Of a stretch of 64,000 nucleotides of DNA, positions 27,408-35,956 are shown one piece after another; positions within the stretch are counted from its first letter, which is position 1, and each line of letters begins with the position of its first letter. The notes beneath the pieces are model-generated. The model was not told the DNA's origin. It did not search any database and was given only the letters and a program-made list of their open reading frames with translations. The DNA lies in contig NZ_VEIY01000002.1 in the NCBI RefSeq assembly GCF_007680845.1, forward strand, positions 21,602 to 85,601, read 5' to 3'. Source of the DNA: Curtobacterium pusillum. Its GTDB lineage: Bacteria; Actinomycetota; Actinomycetes; Actinomycetales; Microbacteriaceae. A program made the position numbers and the translations under genes.

Positions 27408-27460
27408 GGGGTCTCCCTGCTCGGGCCGTTCGGTCCGGTGCAGGGTCAGGCTACGTCAGA

Positions 27461-27493
27461 AACCGGCCCGGCACGAGGGTGCGCGGGCCGGTT
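27461..27493 (-). terminator. Terminator of NlpC/P60 gene
   Basis: AACCGGCCCG (27461-27470) pairs with CGGGCCGGTT (27484-27493), just beyond the NlpC/P60 stop at 27540 in the direction of transcription. Confidence 0.7.
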
Positions 27494-27539
27494 CCGGCGA
27501 TGTTCACGGGATCGACGCGTCGACGTCGGGTCTGGCTGG

Positions 27540-28622
27540 TCAGATGCCGAAGCGGACGATGTGGTAGTCGCTGGTCCAGATCGGGCGGATCGACACGGAG
27601 CCACCGGGCTTCGGCGCGTCCATGATCATGCCGTTGCCCATGTAGAAGCCGTCGTGCGCCTCGCTGTTGAAGATGACGACGTCGCCCGGCTGCGCCTCGG
27701 ACTCGGGGATGGTGGTCCCCGCCTGGTCCTGGAGCGGCACGGAGTGCGCGAGGTTGATGCCGTACTGGGCGTAGACGAACATGACGTAGCCCGAGCAGTC
27801 GAAGCCCGACGGGTCCGCGCCACCGAAGACGTACGGGGTGCCGATGTACTGCTTGGCGGTGGCGACCACGGCCGGCAGCGAGAACGGCGTGTTCGCGGCA
27901 GTCGCCGAGGCGACGTAGTCCGAGGCGCTCGGCCCGGTGTACGAGGCGTACTGCGACGCGGTCTGCGCGCGGGCGGCCTGGGTCGCTGCGGCGTTCGCGG
28001 CGGCCTGCTTCGCGGCGGCCTTCTGTGCGGCTTCGGCGTCGAGCGTGCTCTGCGCGGTGGCGCCGTACCCGTCGCGGCTGGTGCCGGCGAGCGCGACGGC
28101 GTCGGAGACGGAGAAGTTCTGGGCCTCGGTGGTGCGGATCTGGCGCTGCGCGTTCGCGGCGTCCGACGCGGTGGACTGCTGCGTGGCGGCGAAGGCCGGG
28201 GCGACCGCGACGGTGCCGAACATGCCAGCGGCGACGGTCAGCACGATCGGGGCGAGGAAGCGGCGCTTGCGGGCCACCGAGCTCGCCTTGGTCGAGGCGG
28301 CGGTGCGGGCGGCCTGAGCGGCCCGACGGCCACCGGGGAGCGGGGCGTCGCGGACGGGCGTCACGGTGCGGCGGGCGGTCGCGGTGCGGGGGCTCGCGGT
28401 GCGGGAGGTCGCGGCGCGGGTGGCGCGGGCCTCGCCGGTCTCGACCTGGCGAGCGGCTCGTCGCGAGAGCGGGGCGTCGGTGGCGTTCGCGGTGTTCGTC
28501 GGGTTCGCGGTCGTCTGGTCGTCCGCGGCGGAACCGGTCTGCGTCAAGGGTGGTGTCTCCGGCGTCTCGTCACCACCGCCCGCCGGGTGAGCGCGAGCCG
28601 TGGAACCCCATCCGTTCGTCAT
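27540..28622 (-). CDS. NlpC/P60 family peptidoglycan endopeptidase
   Basis: A 360-residue exported wall hydrolase. The first 120 residues are a disordered Thr/Ala/Arg-rich cytoplasmic or translocated tail, followed by one hydrophobic segment ending AVAPAFAA that can act as a late signal or anchor. A short Ala/Gln-rich helical linker leads to the C-terminal NlpC/P60 domain, with catalytic Cys in FDCSGYVMFVYAQYG and the His region HDGFYMGNGMIMDA. It should cut stem-peptide bonds in peptidoglycan during growth or division. Its promoter carries repeated GGTAAC words resembling MtrA sites. Confidence 0.92.
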   Translation of the reverse strand: MTNGWGSTARAHPAGGGDETPETPPLTQTGSAADDQTTANPTNTANATDAPLSRRAARQVETGEARATRAATSRTASPRTATARRTVTPVRDAPLPGGRRAAQAARTAASTKASSVARKRRFLAPIVLTVAAGMFGTVAVAPAFAATQQSTASDAANAQRQIRTTEAQNFSVSDAVALAGTSRDGYGATAQSTLDAEAAQKAAAKQAAANAAATQAARAQTASQYASYTGPSASDYVASATAANTPFSLPAVVATAKQYIGTPYVFGGADPSGFDCSGYVMFVYAQYGINLAHSVPLQDQAGTTIPESEAQPGDVVIFNSEAHDGFYMGNGMIMDAPKPGGSVSIRPIWTSDYHIVRFGI

Positions 28623-28703
28623 CGTTTCCGATCGAGACAGGAGACGGGTTCGAGACGTCCTGTCACGGGTCCTGGGCCTCGTGGGTGGCCTGCGGACTCG
28701 TCG

Positions 28704-28765
28704 AGTGTACGTGGCGACCGTTACCTTGTCGAGATGAAAACGCCCGTTGGTAACAGAACGGTAAA
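28704..28765 (-). promoter_or_regulatory. NlpC/P60 promoter with MtrA-like GGTAAC repeats
   Basis: On the minus strand TCGACA (28732-28727), a 17-base spacer and TACACT (28709-28704) form a good promoter. Just upstream, the plus strand has GGTAAC-AGAAC-GGTAAA (28749-28765), a direct repeat of the type bound by the actinobacterial response regulator MtrA, and a third copy in inverted orientation (GTTACC, 28720-28725) lies inside the spacer. MtrA is known to control wall hydrolases in other actinobacteria; binding here is inferred. Confidence 0.6.
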
Positions 28766-28783
28766 GAAGCCCTGATCAGAGGG

Positions 28784-29479
28784 TCAGGAGCGCTCGATGT
28801 AGACGTGCTGCGCGACCTCCGTCGGCAGCTCGATCCCCGCATCTTCGCCCTCGACGCGGACGGCGACGTACGCCCCGGCGCGCTGGACGCTCGCGACCCG
28901 GCCGGGCATGACGCCGGCCGACCGCAGCTGGTGGAGGAGCTCCGGCTCGAACTGCACGGGCTCGCCCAGGCGACGGATGACACCCGTGGCGACGGCGTCG
29001 GTGCCCTCGGTCGCCGCCACGATGTTCTGCACGCCGTCGAGGAACCCCGGCGCCGCCGGTCCGCCGATCTCGGCGAGGCCGGGGATCGGGTTGCCGTACG
29101 GCGACTCGGTCGGGTTGCCGAGCATCTCGAGCAGGCGGACCTCGACCTGCTCGCTCATCACGTGCTCCCAGCGGCAGGCTTCGTCGTGCACGAACGCCCA
29201 GTCGAGACCGATGACGTCGGAGAGCAGCCGCTCGGCGAGGCGGTGCTTGCGCATCACATGGGTGGCGCGGGACCGTCCTTCCCCGGTGAGCTCGAGGTGA
29301 CGGTCGCCCGAGACGACGACGAGGCCGTCGCGCTCCATGCGGGCGATGGTCTGCGAGACCGTGGGACCCGAGTGGCCGAGGCGCTCCGAGATGCGGGCGC
29401 GCAGCGGCACGATCGCTTCTTCCTCGAGGTCGAGGATCGTGCGAAGGTACATCTCCGTGGTGTCGACGAGATCGGTCAC
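28784..29479 (-). CDS. DtxR/IdeR-family metal-dependent regulator
   Basis: A 231-residue regulator with the full three-domain layout. There is a winged helix (MTDLVDTTEMYLRTILDLEEE start, recognition helix near HSGPTVSQTIARMERDG) and a dimerisation and metal domain with HRLAERLLSDVIGLDW and CRWEHVMSEQVE, where Cys, Glu and His ligands of the DtxR type appear. A C-terminal SH3-like domain follows (about 155-231). It should repress iron- or manganese-uptake genes when metal is bound. The GTG start at 29479 has GAGAGG upstream. Metal identity is not decided by sequence alone. Confidence 0.92.
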   Translation of the reverse strand: MTDLVDTTEMYLRTILDLEEEAIVPLRARISERLGHSGPTVSQTIARMERDGLVVVSGDRHLELTGEGRSRATHVMRKHRLAERLLSDVIGLDWAFVHDEACRWEHVMSEQVEVRLLEMLGNPTESPYGNPIPGLAEIGGPAAPGFLDGVQNIVAATEGTDAVATGVIRRLGEPVQFEPELLHQLRSAGVMPGRVASVQRAGAYVAVRVEGEDAGIELPTEVAQHVYIERS

Positions 29480-29665
29480 GGTCCGCCTCTCATGTCTTGG
29501 CCAAGCGCGCCCCACCCTACTTGTTCGAGGCGACATGGAATGACCAACACTTGCGGGGTGCAAGAAAGTCCGTGGCACACACGGTCTGGAGGCGCGGTGC
29601 ACGTCCGCCCCGTCCGGCCGGTGCACGGTCACGAGCGTTGGGATACCGCTCGTTAGGATCGGTGC

Positions 29666-30781
29666 ATGGCAGACATCGTCATCCCGGCAGAGCTCCTCCC
29701 CACCGACGGCCGTTTCGGCTGCGGACCGTCCAAGATCCGCGGAGCGCAGCTCGAGTCCCTCGTGACGCGCGGAGCGACGATCCTCGGCACGTCCCACCGG
29801 CAGAAGCCCGTGAAGGACCTCGTCGGCAGCGTCCGACAGGGCCTCGCCGACCTGTTCGACCTCCCCGACGGCTACGAGGTCGTCCTCGGCAACGGCGGCT
29901 CGACCGCGTTCTGGGACGCCGCCGCGTTCGGCCTCGTCGAGCATCGTGCGGAGAACCTGTCCTTCGGCGAGTTCGGGTCGAAGTTCGCGAAGGCCGTCGC
30001 CGCCCCCTGGCTCGAGGCGCCGCACGTGATCGAGGCGCCGGGCGGCTCCCTCGCCGCGCTGGAGCCCGTGGCGGGCGTGGACGTCTACGCCTTCCCGCAC
30101 AACGAGACCTCGACGGGCGTCATGGCGCCGGTCGTCCGCGCGGCCGGAGACCCCGGCGCCCTCACGGTGGTCGACGCGACGAGCGCGGCCGGCGGTGCCG
30201 CGTTCGACGTCAGCGCCACCGACGTCTACTACTTCGCGCCGCAGAAGAACTTCGCGTCGGACGGCGGCCTCTGGCTCGCACTGTTCTCCCCCGCCGCGAT
30301 CGAGCGCGTGGAGCGGATCGCCGCGTCGGGTCGGTACATCCCGGAGTTCCTGTCGCTCAAGAACGCCGTCGACAACTCCCGCCTGAACCAGACCCTGAAC
30401 ACGCCGGCGCTCGCCACCCTCATCCTGCTGGACGACCAAGTGCAGTGGATCAACCAGTCCGGCGGCCTCGCCTGGGCCGACACCCGGACGAAGACCTCGT
30501 CGTCGACGCTCTACGACTGGGCGGGTTCGGTCGACTACGCGACGCCGTTCGTGACGGACCCCGCCGCGCGCTCGCAGGTCGTCGCCACGATCGACCTCGA
30601 CGACTCGATCGACGCGAAGGCCGTCGCCGCGGCCCTGCGCCAGAACGGCATCGTCGACACGGAGCCGTACCGGAAGCTCGGCCGCAACCAGCTGCGCATC
30701 GCCACCTTCACGGCGATCGACCCGGACGACGTCGCGAAGCTCGTGCAGGCCATCGACTTCACGGTGAACGCGCTGCGCTAG
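29666..30781 (+). CDS. serC: Phosphoserine aminotransferase
   Basis: A 371-residue class V PLP aminotransferase converting 3-phosphohydroxypyruvate and glutamate to phosphoserine. The PLP lysine lies in YYFAPQKNFASDGG. The N-terminal FGCGPSKIR and TSHRQKPVKDLVG segments match the actinobacterial SerC subgroup. TAGGAT at 29654-29659 is six bases before the ATG and there is no ribosome site, giving a textbook leaderless start. It stands alone, divergent from the DtxR-type gene, and ends in a 56-base palindrome. Confidence 0.96.
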   Translation: MADIVIPAELLPTDGRFGCGPSKIRGAQLESLVTRGATILGTSHRQKPVKDLVGSVRQGLADLFDLPDGYEVVLGNGGSTAFWDAAAFGLVEHRAENLSFGEFGSKFAKAVAAPWLEAPHVIEAPGGSLAALEPVAGVDVYAFPHNETSTGVMAPVVRAAGDPGALTVVDATSAAGGAAFDVSATDVYYFAPQKNFASDGGLWLALFSPAAIERVERIAASGRYIPEFLSLKNAVDNSRLNQTLNTPALATLILLDDQVQWINQSGGLAWADTRTKTSSSTLYDWAGSVDYATPFVTDPAARSQVVATIDLDDSIDAKAVAAALRQNGIVDTEPYRKLGRNQLRIATFTAIDPDDVAKLVQAIDFTVNALR

Positions 30782-30801
30782 CCCCGGCGCCACCCGGACG
30801 A

Positions 30802-30857
30802 ACCACGAAACGGACACAGCACCGCGGGATCCCGTGGTGCTGTGTCCGTTTCGTGGT
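30802..30857. terminator. 56-base near-perfect palindrome between serC and the DUF3027 gene
   Basis: ACCACGAAACGGACACAGC begins a left arm (30802-30829) whose complement fills 30830-30857; across 28 base pairs only one G-T pair is seen, and the centre is the palindrome CGGGATCCCG. It lies between convergent genes, so it can terminate both, but it is far longer than a terminator needs. Confidence 0.8.
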
Positions 30858-30865
30858 GCCGAGCG

Positions 30866-31627
30866 TCAGGCCCGGTGGTGCTCCGGGTCGAGCTCGCCCG
30901 GGTCGAGCCGGTCGGTGTCGAGGTCGTCGTCGGGGTCGACCGGGCGGACCCGGCGCGAGCGGCGGCGGGCACCGCGGGACGGGGCCGGAGTCTCGTCCTC
31001 GTCCTCGTCCTCGTCGTCGTCGTCGGTTTGGTCCTCGGCCGAGGCTGCGGCTTCGTCGAGCGCGTCGACGTCCACGCCGTCGATGTCGTCGTCCGTCTCG
31101 TCGAGGTCGTCCTCGTCGGTGTCGAAGTCGTCCTCGTCGTCTTCGTCGTCGGACTCGTCGTCGTCCGCGTCGTCGTAGTCGGCGTCCTCGTCCGGGTCGT
31201 CCTCGTCGGAGTCGTCGTCGGACTCGTCCTCGTCCTCGTCCCCGTCGAACTCGTCGTCGGACTCGTCGGAGTCCCCGTCGCCCTCGCCCTCGCCCTCGCC
31301 CTCGCCCTCGGCGTCCTGCCCGGCCCGGTACTCCGCCAGTCGCTCCGACCACGGCACCCACTCCGGCGCGACCAAGGACCCGTCACCGGGCATCAGCTCG
31401 ACCTCGAGCACGGTCGGCTCGTCGCCGGCGACCTGGGCGATCGAGACCGTCCAGCGCCAGCCGGGGTAGCCGGGCATCCGGTTGGCGAAGAGCACGGAGA
31501 CGACACCGTCGCCCTCGTCGACGGTGCCGGCTGCGGCCCCGACGGTCGACTCCGGCGTCACCTCGAGCAGCGCCTCTCGTGCGAGGGCGGTGAGGTCGCC
31601 GGAGGGAGTGGGGGAAGTGTCGGTCAT
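30866..31627 (-). CDS. DUF3027 domain protein with long acidic tail
   Basis: A 253-residue actinobacterial protein. The N-terminal 100 residues form the conserved DUF3027 region (LTALAREALLEVTPE, then PGYPGWRWTVSIAQV and VAPEWVPWSERLAEYRAGQ). From about residue 108 to 215 it is almost entirely Asp, Glu, Ser and Gly, followed by a basic RRSRRVR patch. The ATG at 31627 shares one base with the cold-shock gene stop; a GTG at 31630 is possible. Coupling with a cold-shock protein is conserved in relatives, suggesting an RNA- or nucleoid-related role, but no function is known. Confidence 0.88.
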   Translation of the reverse strand: MTDTSPTPSGDLTALAREALLEVTPESTVGAAAGTVDEGDGVVSVLFANRMPGYPGWRWTVSIAQVAGDEPTVLEVELMPGDGSLVAPEWVPWSERLAEYRAGQDAEGEGEGEGEGDGDSDESDDEFDGDEDEDESDDDSDEDDPDEDADYDDADDDESDDEDDEDDFDTDEDDLDETDDDIDGVDVDALDEAAASAEDQTDDDDEDEDEDETPAPSRGARRRSRRVRPVDPDDDLDTDRLDPGELDPEHHRA

Positions 31628-32004
31628 CACGCGTCCAACTGGTCAGCGACGTGCCGCAGGATCGCGGCGATACGGGTGCCGTTCTTCGGGTACCGGCCGT
31701 GCCGGAAGTCCCCGCTGATCCGGTCGAGCTCCTTCACGAGGTCCTCGACGATCACCGCCATGTCGTCCGCCGATCGCCGCGACATCTTGGCGAGGGACGG
31801 CTGCGGGTCGAGGAGCTTCACGGACAGCGCCTGCGAGCCCTTCTTGCCCTGCACGACGCCGTACTCGAGCCGGGAACCGGCCTTGACCGACGTGACGCCG
31901 TCGGGCAGCGAGGACGCGTGCAGGAAGACGGGTTCGCCGTCGTCGCCGGTGATGAACCCGAACCCCTTCTGGTCGTCGTAGAACTTGACCTTGCCGGTGG
32001 GCAT
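31627..32004 (-). CDS. Cold-shock-domain protein with C-terminal extension
   Basis: A 125-residue protein. Residues 1-66 are a cold-shock OB fold with RNP1-like KGFGFITGD and RNP2-like VFLHASSL, which bind single-stranded nucleic acid. A helical extension of about 60 residues (LAKMSRRSADDMAVIVEDLVKELDRISGDF) is absent from standard CspA and typical of the actinobacterial CspB-like form linked to DUF3027. It is coupled to the DUF3027 gene and divergent from a small membrane-protein gene. Confidence 0.92.
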   Translation of the reverse strand: MPTGKVKFYDDQKGFGFITGDDGEPVFLHASSLPDGVTSVKAGSRLEYGVVQGKKGSQALSVKLLDPQPSLAKMSRRSADDMAVIVEDLVKELDRISGDFRHGRYPKNGTRIAAILRHVADQLDA

Positions 32005-32060
32005 TCGTCGGTCTCCTCGTGGTCGTGGATCGGCCGTGGTGCGTCGGATATCCTGGGTCG

Positions 32061-32360
32061 ATGGCCAAGCCGACCCGATCGACCGGGAACCCGCAGGACT
32101 CCGCGGAACCCCCGGTGACGTTCAATCGTACCGAACGCGCACTCGCGTTCATGGTCGGCGGGATCTTCATCGCCGCGTTCCTCTGCATGGCCGCGATGAT
32201 CGTCATGTGGCTGACCGTCCCGAGCGCCCAGGGTTCGATGCCGTGGCCCGTCATCATGGCGATCCCGCTCATCGGCTTCCCGATCGGCATGGTCCTCGTC
32301 TTCACCCTGCTCGGCATCACCTGGACCCGCAGGGCCAGAGCCAACCGGACGGCGCGCTGA
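32061..32360 (+). CDS. Small two-helix membrane protein
   Basis: A 99-residue protein with two hydrophobic helices (about 28-50 and 62-85) separated by a short SAQGSMPWP loop, and basic ends. I know similar short proteins in this position in relatives, but no function. TATCCT at 32049-32054 is six bases before the ATG, so the start is probably leaderless. It is divergent from the cold-shock gene and 29 bases upstream of the helicase-associated gene, with which it may be co-transcribed. Confidence 0.75.
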   Translation: MAKPTRSTGNPQDSAEPPVTFNRTERALAFMVGGIFIAAFLCMAAMIVMWLTVPSAQGSMPWPVIMAIPLIGFPIGMVLVFTLLGITWTRRARANRTAR

Positions 32361-32389
32361 GGACCGGGCCCGACGACGAGCGGCGGACG

Positions 32390-34150
32390 ATGACGACCAC
32401 CGCAGACCTGGCCGCCCGGCTCCGGGCCATGCCCGACGACGCCCTCGAACGGCTCGTCGTGGCGCGCCGACTCCCGGCCGCGGTCCTGGCCGAGGCCGGT
32501 CCGCAGCGGGTCTCCGACTTCTTCGACCTGGCGGAAGCGCTGCGCACGGACGACGCCGTGGACGCCGCCGTCGAGCACCTGCCCCGACGGACGCTCCTCG
32601 CGTTGCGGGACGGCACCGGCGACGGCCAGGCGCTCGCACCGGCGGTCGCGCTCGGCCTGGCCGACGCCGACGGCGGCGTGGACGACGCGGTCGCGGCCCG
32701 TCTGGCCGCCCACCCGGACATCGCGGGACTGTCGGGAGGCGCGGCGCAGCCCCGCCCCGCAGGGCCGGCCCCGTCGTCGGGGGACGACGCGGCCGCCCGG
32801 ACGGTGGGCTCCGAGCACGCGTTCGCGACGATGACGGTGCTCGCCGAGCTGCTCCGTGCGGTCGACGGCGGCGCGGTGCGCGAACTCGTCAAGGGCGGGA
32901 TCGGCGCCCCGCTCGCGAAGACCCTCGGCGAGCGCGCCGGCGCCGACGCCGAGGTCGTGCCGGGCCGCCTGGCGCTCCTCGAACGGATCGGCTTCGCGGA
33001 TCCCGACGCCGGCACCTGGACGACGACGCCCGCGGGCGACGCCTGGCTCGTCGCGAGCTGGCCGGACCGCTGGTCGACGCTGGTGTCGGCGTGGCGGGAC
33101 TCCCTCGACGACGCCGTGCGGGACGTCCTCGACGCCGTCGGGGACGACTTCCGCGACCTCGTCGCCGCCGGGCGGTGGGCGTACCCGGCCGGCGCCCGGT
33201 GGCTCGACGCCGTCCTGCTCGACGTCGCCGGCACCGCCACCGCCCTCGGGGTGACGGTCGACGGCGTGGTCACGAGCACCGGCAGAGCGCTGCTCGACGG
33301 CGACCGGTCGCGCGCAGCGGACGACCTGCCGGCTACCGTCGACGGCGTCTACCTGCAGCACGACCTCACGGTGATCGCGCCCGGTCCGCTGGCCCCGACC
33401 GACGACGCCGCGCTCCGCGGGGTCGCCGTGCTCGAGGCCCCGGGGCTCGCCGCGCGCTACCGCATCTCCGAGGACTCCCTCCGCCGGGCGTTCCGCGCCG
33501 GGCAGACACGGGAGCAGGTGCTCGCGCTGCTCGAACGGCTGTCCGCGACGGGCGTCCCGCAGCCGCTCGCCTACCTGGTCGACCAGGTGTCGTCGCGCGA
33601 CGGCAGCATCGTGGTGGACCTCGGCGGCGGGGGCGTCGGCTCCCGGGTGCACGGGACCCCGGACCAGCTCGACCTCATCGGCGTCGACGCGGAACTCCGA
33701 CAGCTCGCCTGGGAGCGCAGCGACCTGACGACCCTGCTGACCCGCTACCCACCGCACGTCGTGCACACGGCGCTGGAGGACCAGCGCTACCCGGCCGTCC
33801 TGACCACCGCAGCCCGCCCGTCGACGGGATCCGCGCCTCCAGTCCGACGACGCGGTGGCGGACGCACGCCGGAACAGGCAGCGCACGCCCTCGTGGAGCG
33901 GCTCCGCGTCACGACGGAGCGCGGCGACGCCGAGCCGGAGCAGGAGTGGCTCGGGCGACAGATCGACCTCGCCGTCCGCGGGCGCACCCCGATCCGGATC
34001 ACGGTCCGGATGCCGGACGGCTCCGAGCGACCGTTCTCGATCGTGCCGACGTCCGTCGCGGCCGGGCGCGTCCGTGGTCGGGACACCGCGGCGGACGTCG
34101 AACGGACGTTGCCGCTCTCCCTGGTCGTGGCTGTGGAGAGCGACGCCTGA
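32390..34150 (+). CDS. Helicase-associated (XPB/Ssl2-like N-terminal, Helicase_C_3) domain protein
   Basis: A 586-residue protein found next to XPB-type helicase in actinobacteria. It is built of repeated winged-helix-like segments at the N-terminus (MPDDALERLVVARRLP..., about 1-220) and a conserved central and C-terminal region (VDGVYLQHDLTVIAPGPL, YRISEDSLRRAFRAGQTREQVLALLERLS) that matches the Helicase_C_3 family. No Walker motifs are present, so it is not itself a helicase. It probably works with XPB, encoded 58 bases downstream on the same strand, as a partner or loader. Start choice at 32390 is moderately certain. Confidence 0.85.
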   Translation: MTTTADLAARLRAMPDDALERLVVARRLPAAVLAEAGPQRVSDFFDLAEALRTDDAVDAAVEHLPRRTLLALRDGTGDGQALAPAVALGLADADGGVDDAVAARLAAHPDIAGLSGGAAQPRPAGPAPSSGDDAAARTVGSEHAFATMTVLAELLRAVDGGAVRELVKGGIGAPLAKTLGERAGADAEVVPGRLALLERIGFADPDAGTWTTTPAGDAWLVASWPDRWSTLVSAWRDSLDDAVRDVLDAVGDDFRDLVAAGRWAYPAGARWLDAVLLDVAGTATALGVTVDGVVTSTGRALLDGDRSRAADDLPATVDGVYLQHDLTVIAPGPLAPTDDAALRGVAVLEAPGLAARYRISEDSLRRAFRAGQTREQVLALLERLSATGVPQPLAYLVDQVSSRDGSIVVDLGGGGVGSRVHGTPDQLDLIGVDAELRQLAWERSDLTTLLTRYPPHVVHTALEDQRYPAVLTTAARPSTGSAPPVRRRGGGRTPEQAAHALVERLRVTTERGDAEPEQEWLGRQIDLAVRGRTPIRITVRMPDGSERPFSIVPTSVAAGRVRGRDTAADVERTLPLSLVVAVESDA

Positions 34151-34207
34151 TCCACAGGGCGTCCGATCCGCGCCGCCGTGCAGCTGGGACGCCTAGGCTG
34201 ATCCGTC

Positions 34208-35905
34208 ATGAACGGACCGCTGATCGTGCAGAGCGACCGCACCGTGCTGCTCGAGGTGGCACACCCTGATGCCGAGGACGCGCGGCACGACCTCGCGGTG
34301 TTCGCGGAGCTCGAACGCGCGCCCGAACACGTGCACACGTACCGCATCACCCGGCTGGGGCTGTGGAACGCGCGCGCGGCCGGGCACGACGCCGAGAGCA
34401 TGATCCACACGCTGGAGCACTTCGCGAAGTTCCCCGTGCCGCAGAGCGTGACGGTGGACATCCGCGACACGGTGGCGCGGTACGGACGGCTCGTGATCCG
34501 GCGCGAAGAGCGCCCGGACGCCCCCGTGATCGCGAACTCCCCGACCGAGGAACTCGAGCGCCAGCCCGTCCTGCTCCTCACCGCGTCCGAGGCGTCGGTC
34601 CTGGCCGAGGTCATCCGGTCGAAGCGGATCAAGCCACTGCTCGGCGACATGCGCTCCTCGGAAGAGGTCGAGCTGCTGCCGTGGGCGCGCGGGCAGATCA
34701 AGCAGGAACTCGTCAAGCTCGGCTGGCCCGCCGAAGACCTCGCCGGGTACACACCAGGGCAGCCCCACCCGATCGACCTCGAGACGGCCGACTGGAACCT
34801 GCGTCCGTACCAGGAACAGGCGGTCGACACCTTCTTCGCGCAGGGCTCCGGCGTCGTCGTGCTGCCCTGTGGTGCCGGCAAGACCCTCGTCGGCGCCGGA
34901 GCGATGGCGACCGTCAAGGCGACCACGCTCATCCTCGTGACGAACACCGTGTCGGCCCGTCAGTGGCGGTCCGAACTCCTCCGCCGGACGACCCTGACCG
35001 AGGACGAGATCGGCGAGTACTCCGGCAGCGTGAAGGAGATCCGTCCGGTCACGATCGCGACCTACCAGATCCTCACGGCCCGGCGGAAGGGCGAGTACAC
35101 CCACCTGTCGCTGCTCGACGCCCTCGACTGGGGACTGATCGTGTACGACGAGGTCCACCTGCTGCCGGCGCCGGTCTTCAAGCTGACCGCGGACCTGCAG
35201 GCCCGGCGTCGCCTGGGCCTCACGGCGACCCTCGTGCGCGAAGACGGGCGGGAAGGCGACGTGTTCTCGCTCATCGGCCCGAAGCGGTACGACGCCCCGT
35301 GGAAGGAGATCGAGGCGCAGGGGTACATCTCCCCCGCCGCCTGCTTCGAGGTGCGCATCGACCTACCGCACCAGGACCGCCTCGAGTACGCCGCGTCGAG
35401 CGACGACGAGCGGTACCGACTCGCGGCGACGTCCCCGGCGAAGACCCCGGTCGTGCGCGAACTCATCGAGAAGCACCGCGGCGAGCAGATCCTCGTGATC
35501 GGTCAGTACATCGACCAGCTCGATGCGCTCGCCGAGTCGCTGGACGCCGCCGAGATCACCGGGTCCACGCCCGTCGACGAACGCGAGCGGCTGTACCAGG
35601 CGTTCCGCGACGGTGCGATCGACGTCCTCGTCGTCTCCAAGGTCGCGAACTTCTCGGTCGACCTGCCCGACGCCACCGTGGCGATCCAGGTGTCCGGGTC
35701 CTTCGGCTCCCGACAGGAAGAAGCCCAGCGGCTCGGTCGACTCCTGCGCCCGAACAAGGACGGCCTCCCGGCGTCCTTCTACACGCTCGTGACGCGGGAC
35801 ACCGTCGACCAGGACTTCGCGCAGAACCGGCAGCGGTTCCTCGCGGAGCAGGGGTACTCCTACACGATCCTGGACGCCGACCAGGTCCAGGCTGCCGTGG
35901 GCTGA
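34208..35905 (+). CDS. XPB-type DNA repair helicase
   Basis: A 565-residue superfamily 2 helicase. After an N-terminal damage-recognition-like domain (1-190) come motif Ia-type residues, Walker A LPCGAGKT (219-226), Walker B DEVH at 314-317, the LTAT motif III, and motif VI in QEEAQRLGRLLRP. These place it with bacterial XPB, a 3-prime to 5-prime helicase related to the TFIIH subunit. TAGGCT at 34194-34199, eight bases before the ATG, suggests a leaderless start. The preceding gene encodes its usual partner. A role in repair or transcription-coupled processes is inferred from the family. Confidence 0.94.
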   Translation: MNGPLIVQSDRTVLLEVAHPDAEDARHDLAVFAELERAPEHVHTYRITRLGLWNARAAGHDAESMIHTLEHFAKFPVPQSVTVDIRDTVARYGRLVIRREERPDAPVIANSPTEELERQPVLLLTASEASVLAEVIRSKRIKPLLGDMRSSEEVELLPWARGQIKQELVKLGWPAEDLAGYTPGQPHPIDLETADWNLRPYQEQAVDTFFAQGSGVVVLPCGAGKTLVGAGAMATVKATTLILVTNTVSARQWRSELLRRTTLTEDEIGEYSGSVKEIRPVTIATYQILTARRKGEYTHLSLLDALDWGLIVYDEVHLLPAPVFKLTADLQARRRLGLTATLVREDGREGDVFSLIGPKRYDAPWKEIEAQGYISPAACFEVRIDLPHQDRLEYAASSDDERYRLAATSPAKTPVVRELIEKHRGEQILVIGQYIDQLDALAESLDAAEITGSTPVDERERLYQAFRDGAIDVLVVSKVANFSVDLPDATVAIQVSGSFGSRQEEAQRLGRLLRPNKDGLPASFYTLVTRDTVDQDFAQNRQRFLAEQGYSYTILDADQVQAAVG

Positions 35906-35956
35906 CGCACCAAACGCTCTCAGGAAACCACTAGGGAACGGTCAGATGATAGGCCC

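Noticed and set aside
28623..28780. Possible c-di-AMP riboswitch before the NlpC/P60 gene
   Set aside because: The position is typical for that riboswitch in actinobacteria, but I do not find its conserved core, and the untranslated leader of about 75 bases is too short.
34208..35905. XPB plus helicase-associated gene as a defence system
   Set aside because: This pair is a widespread conserved chromosomal unit in actinobacteria and has no mobile or variable context here.
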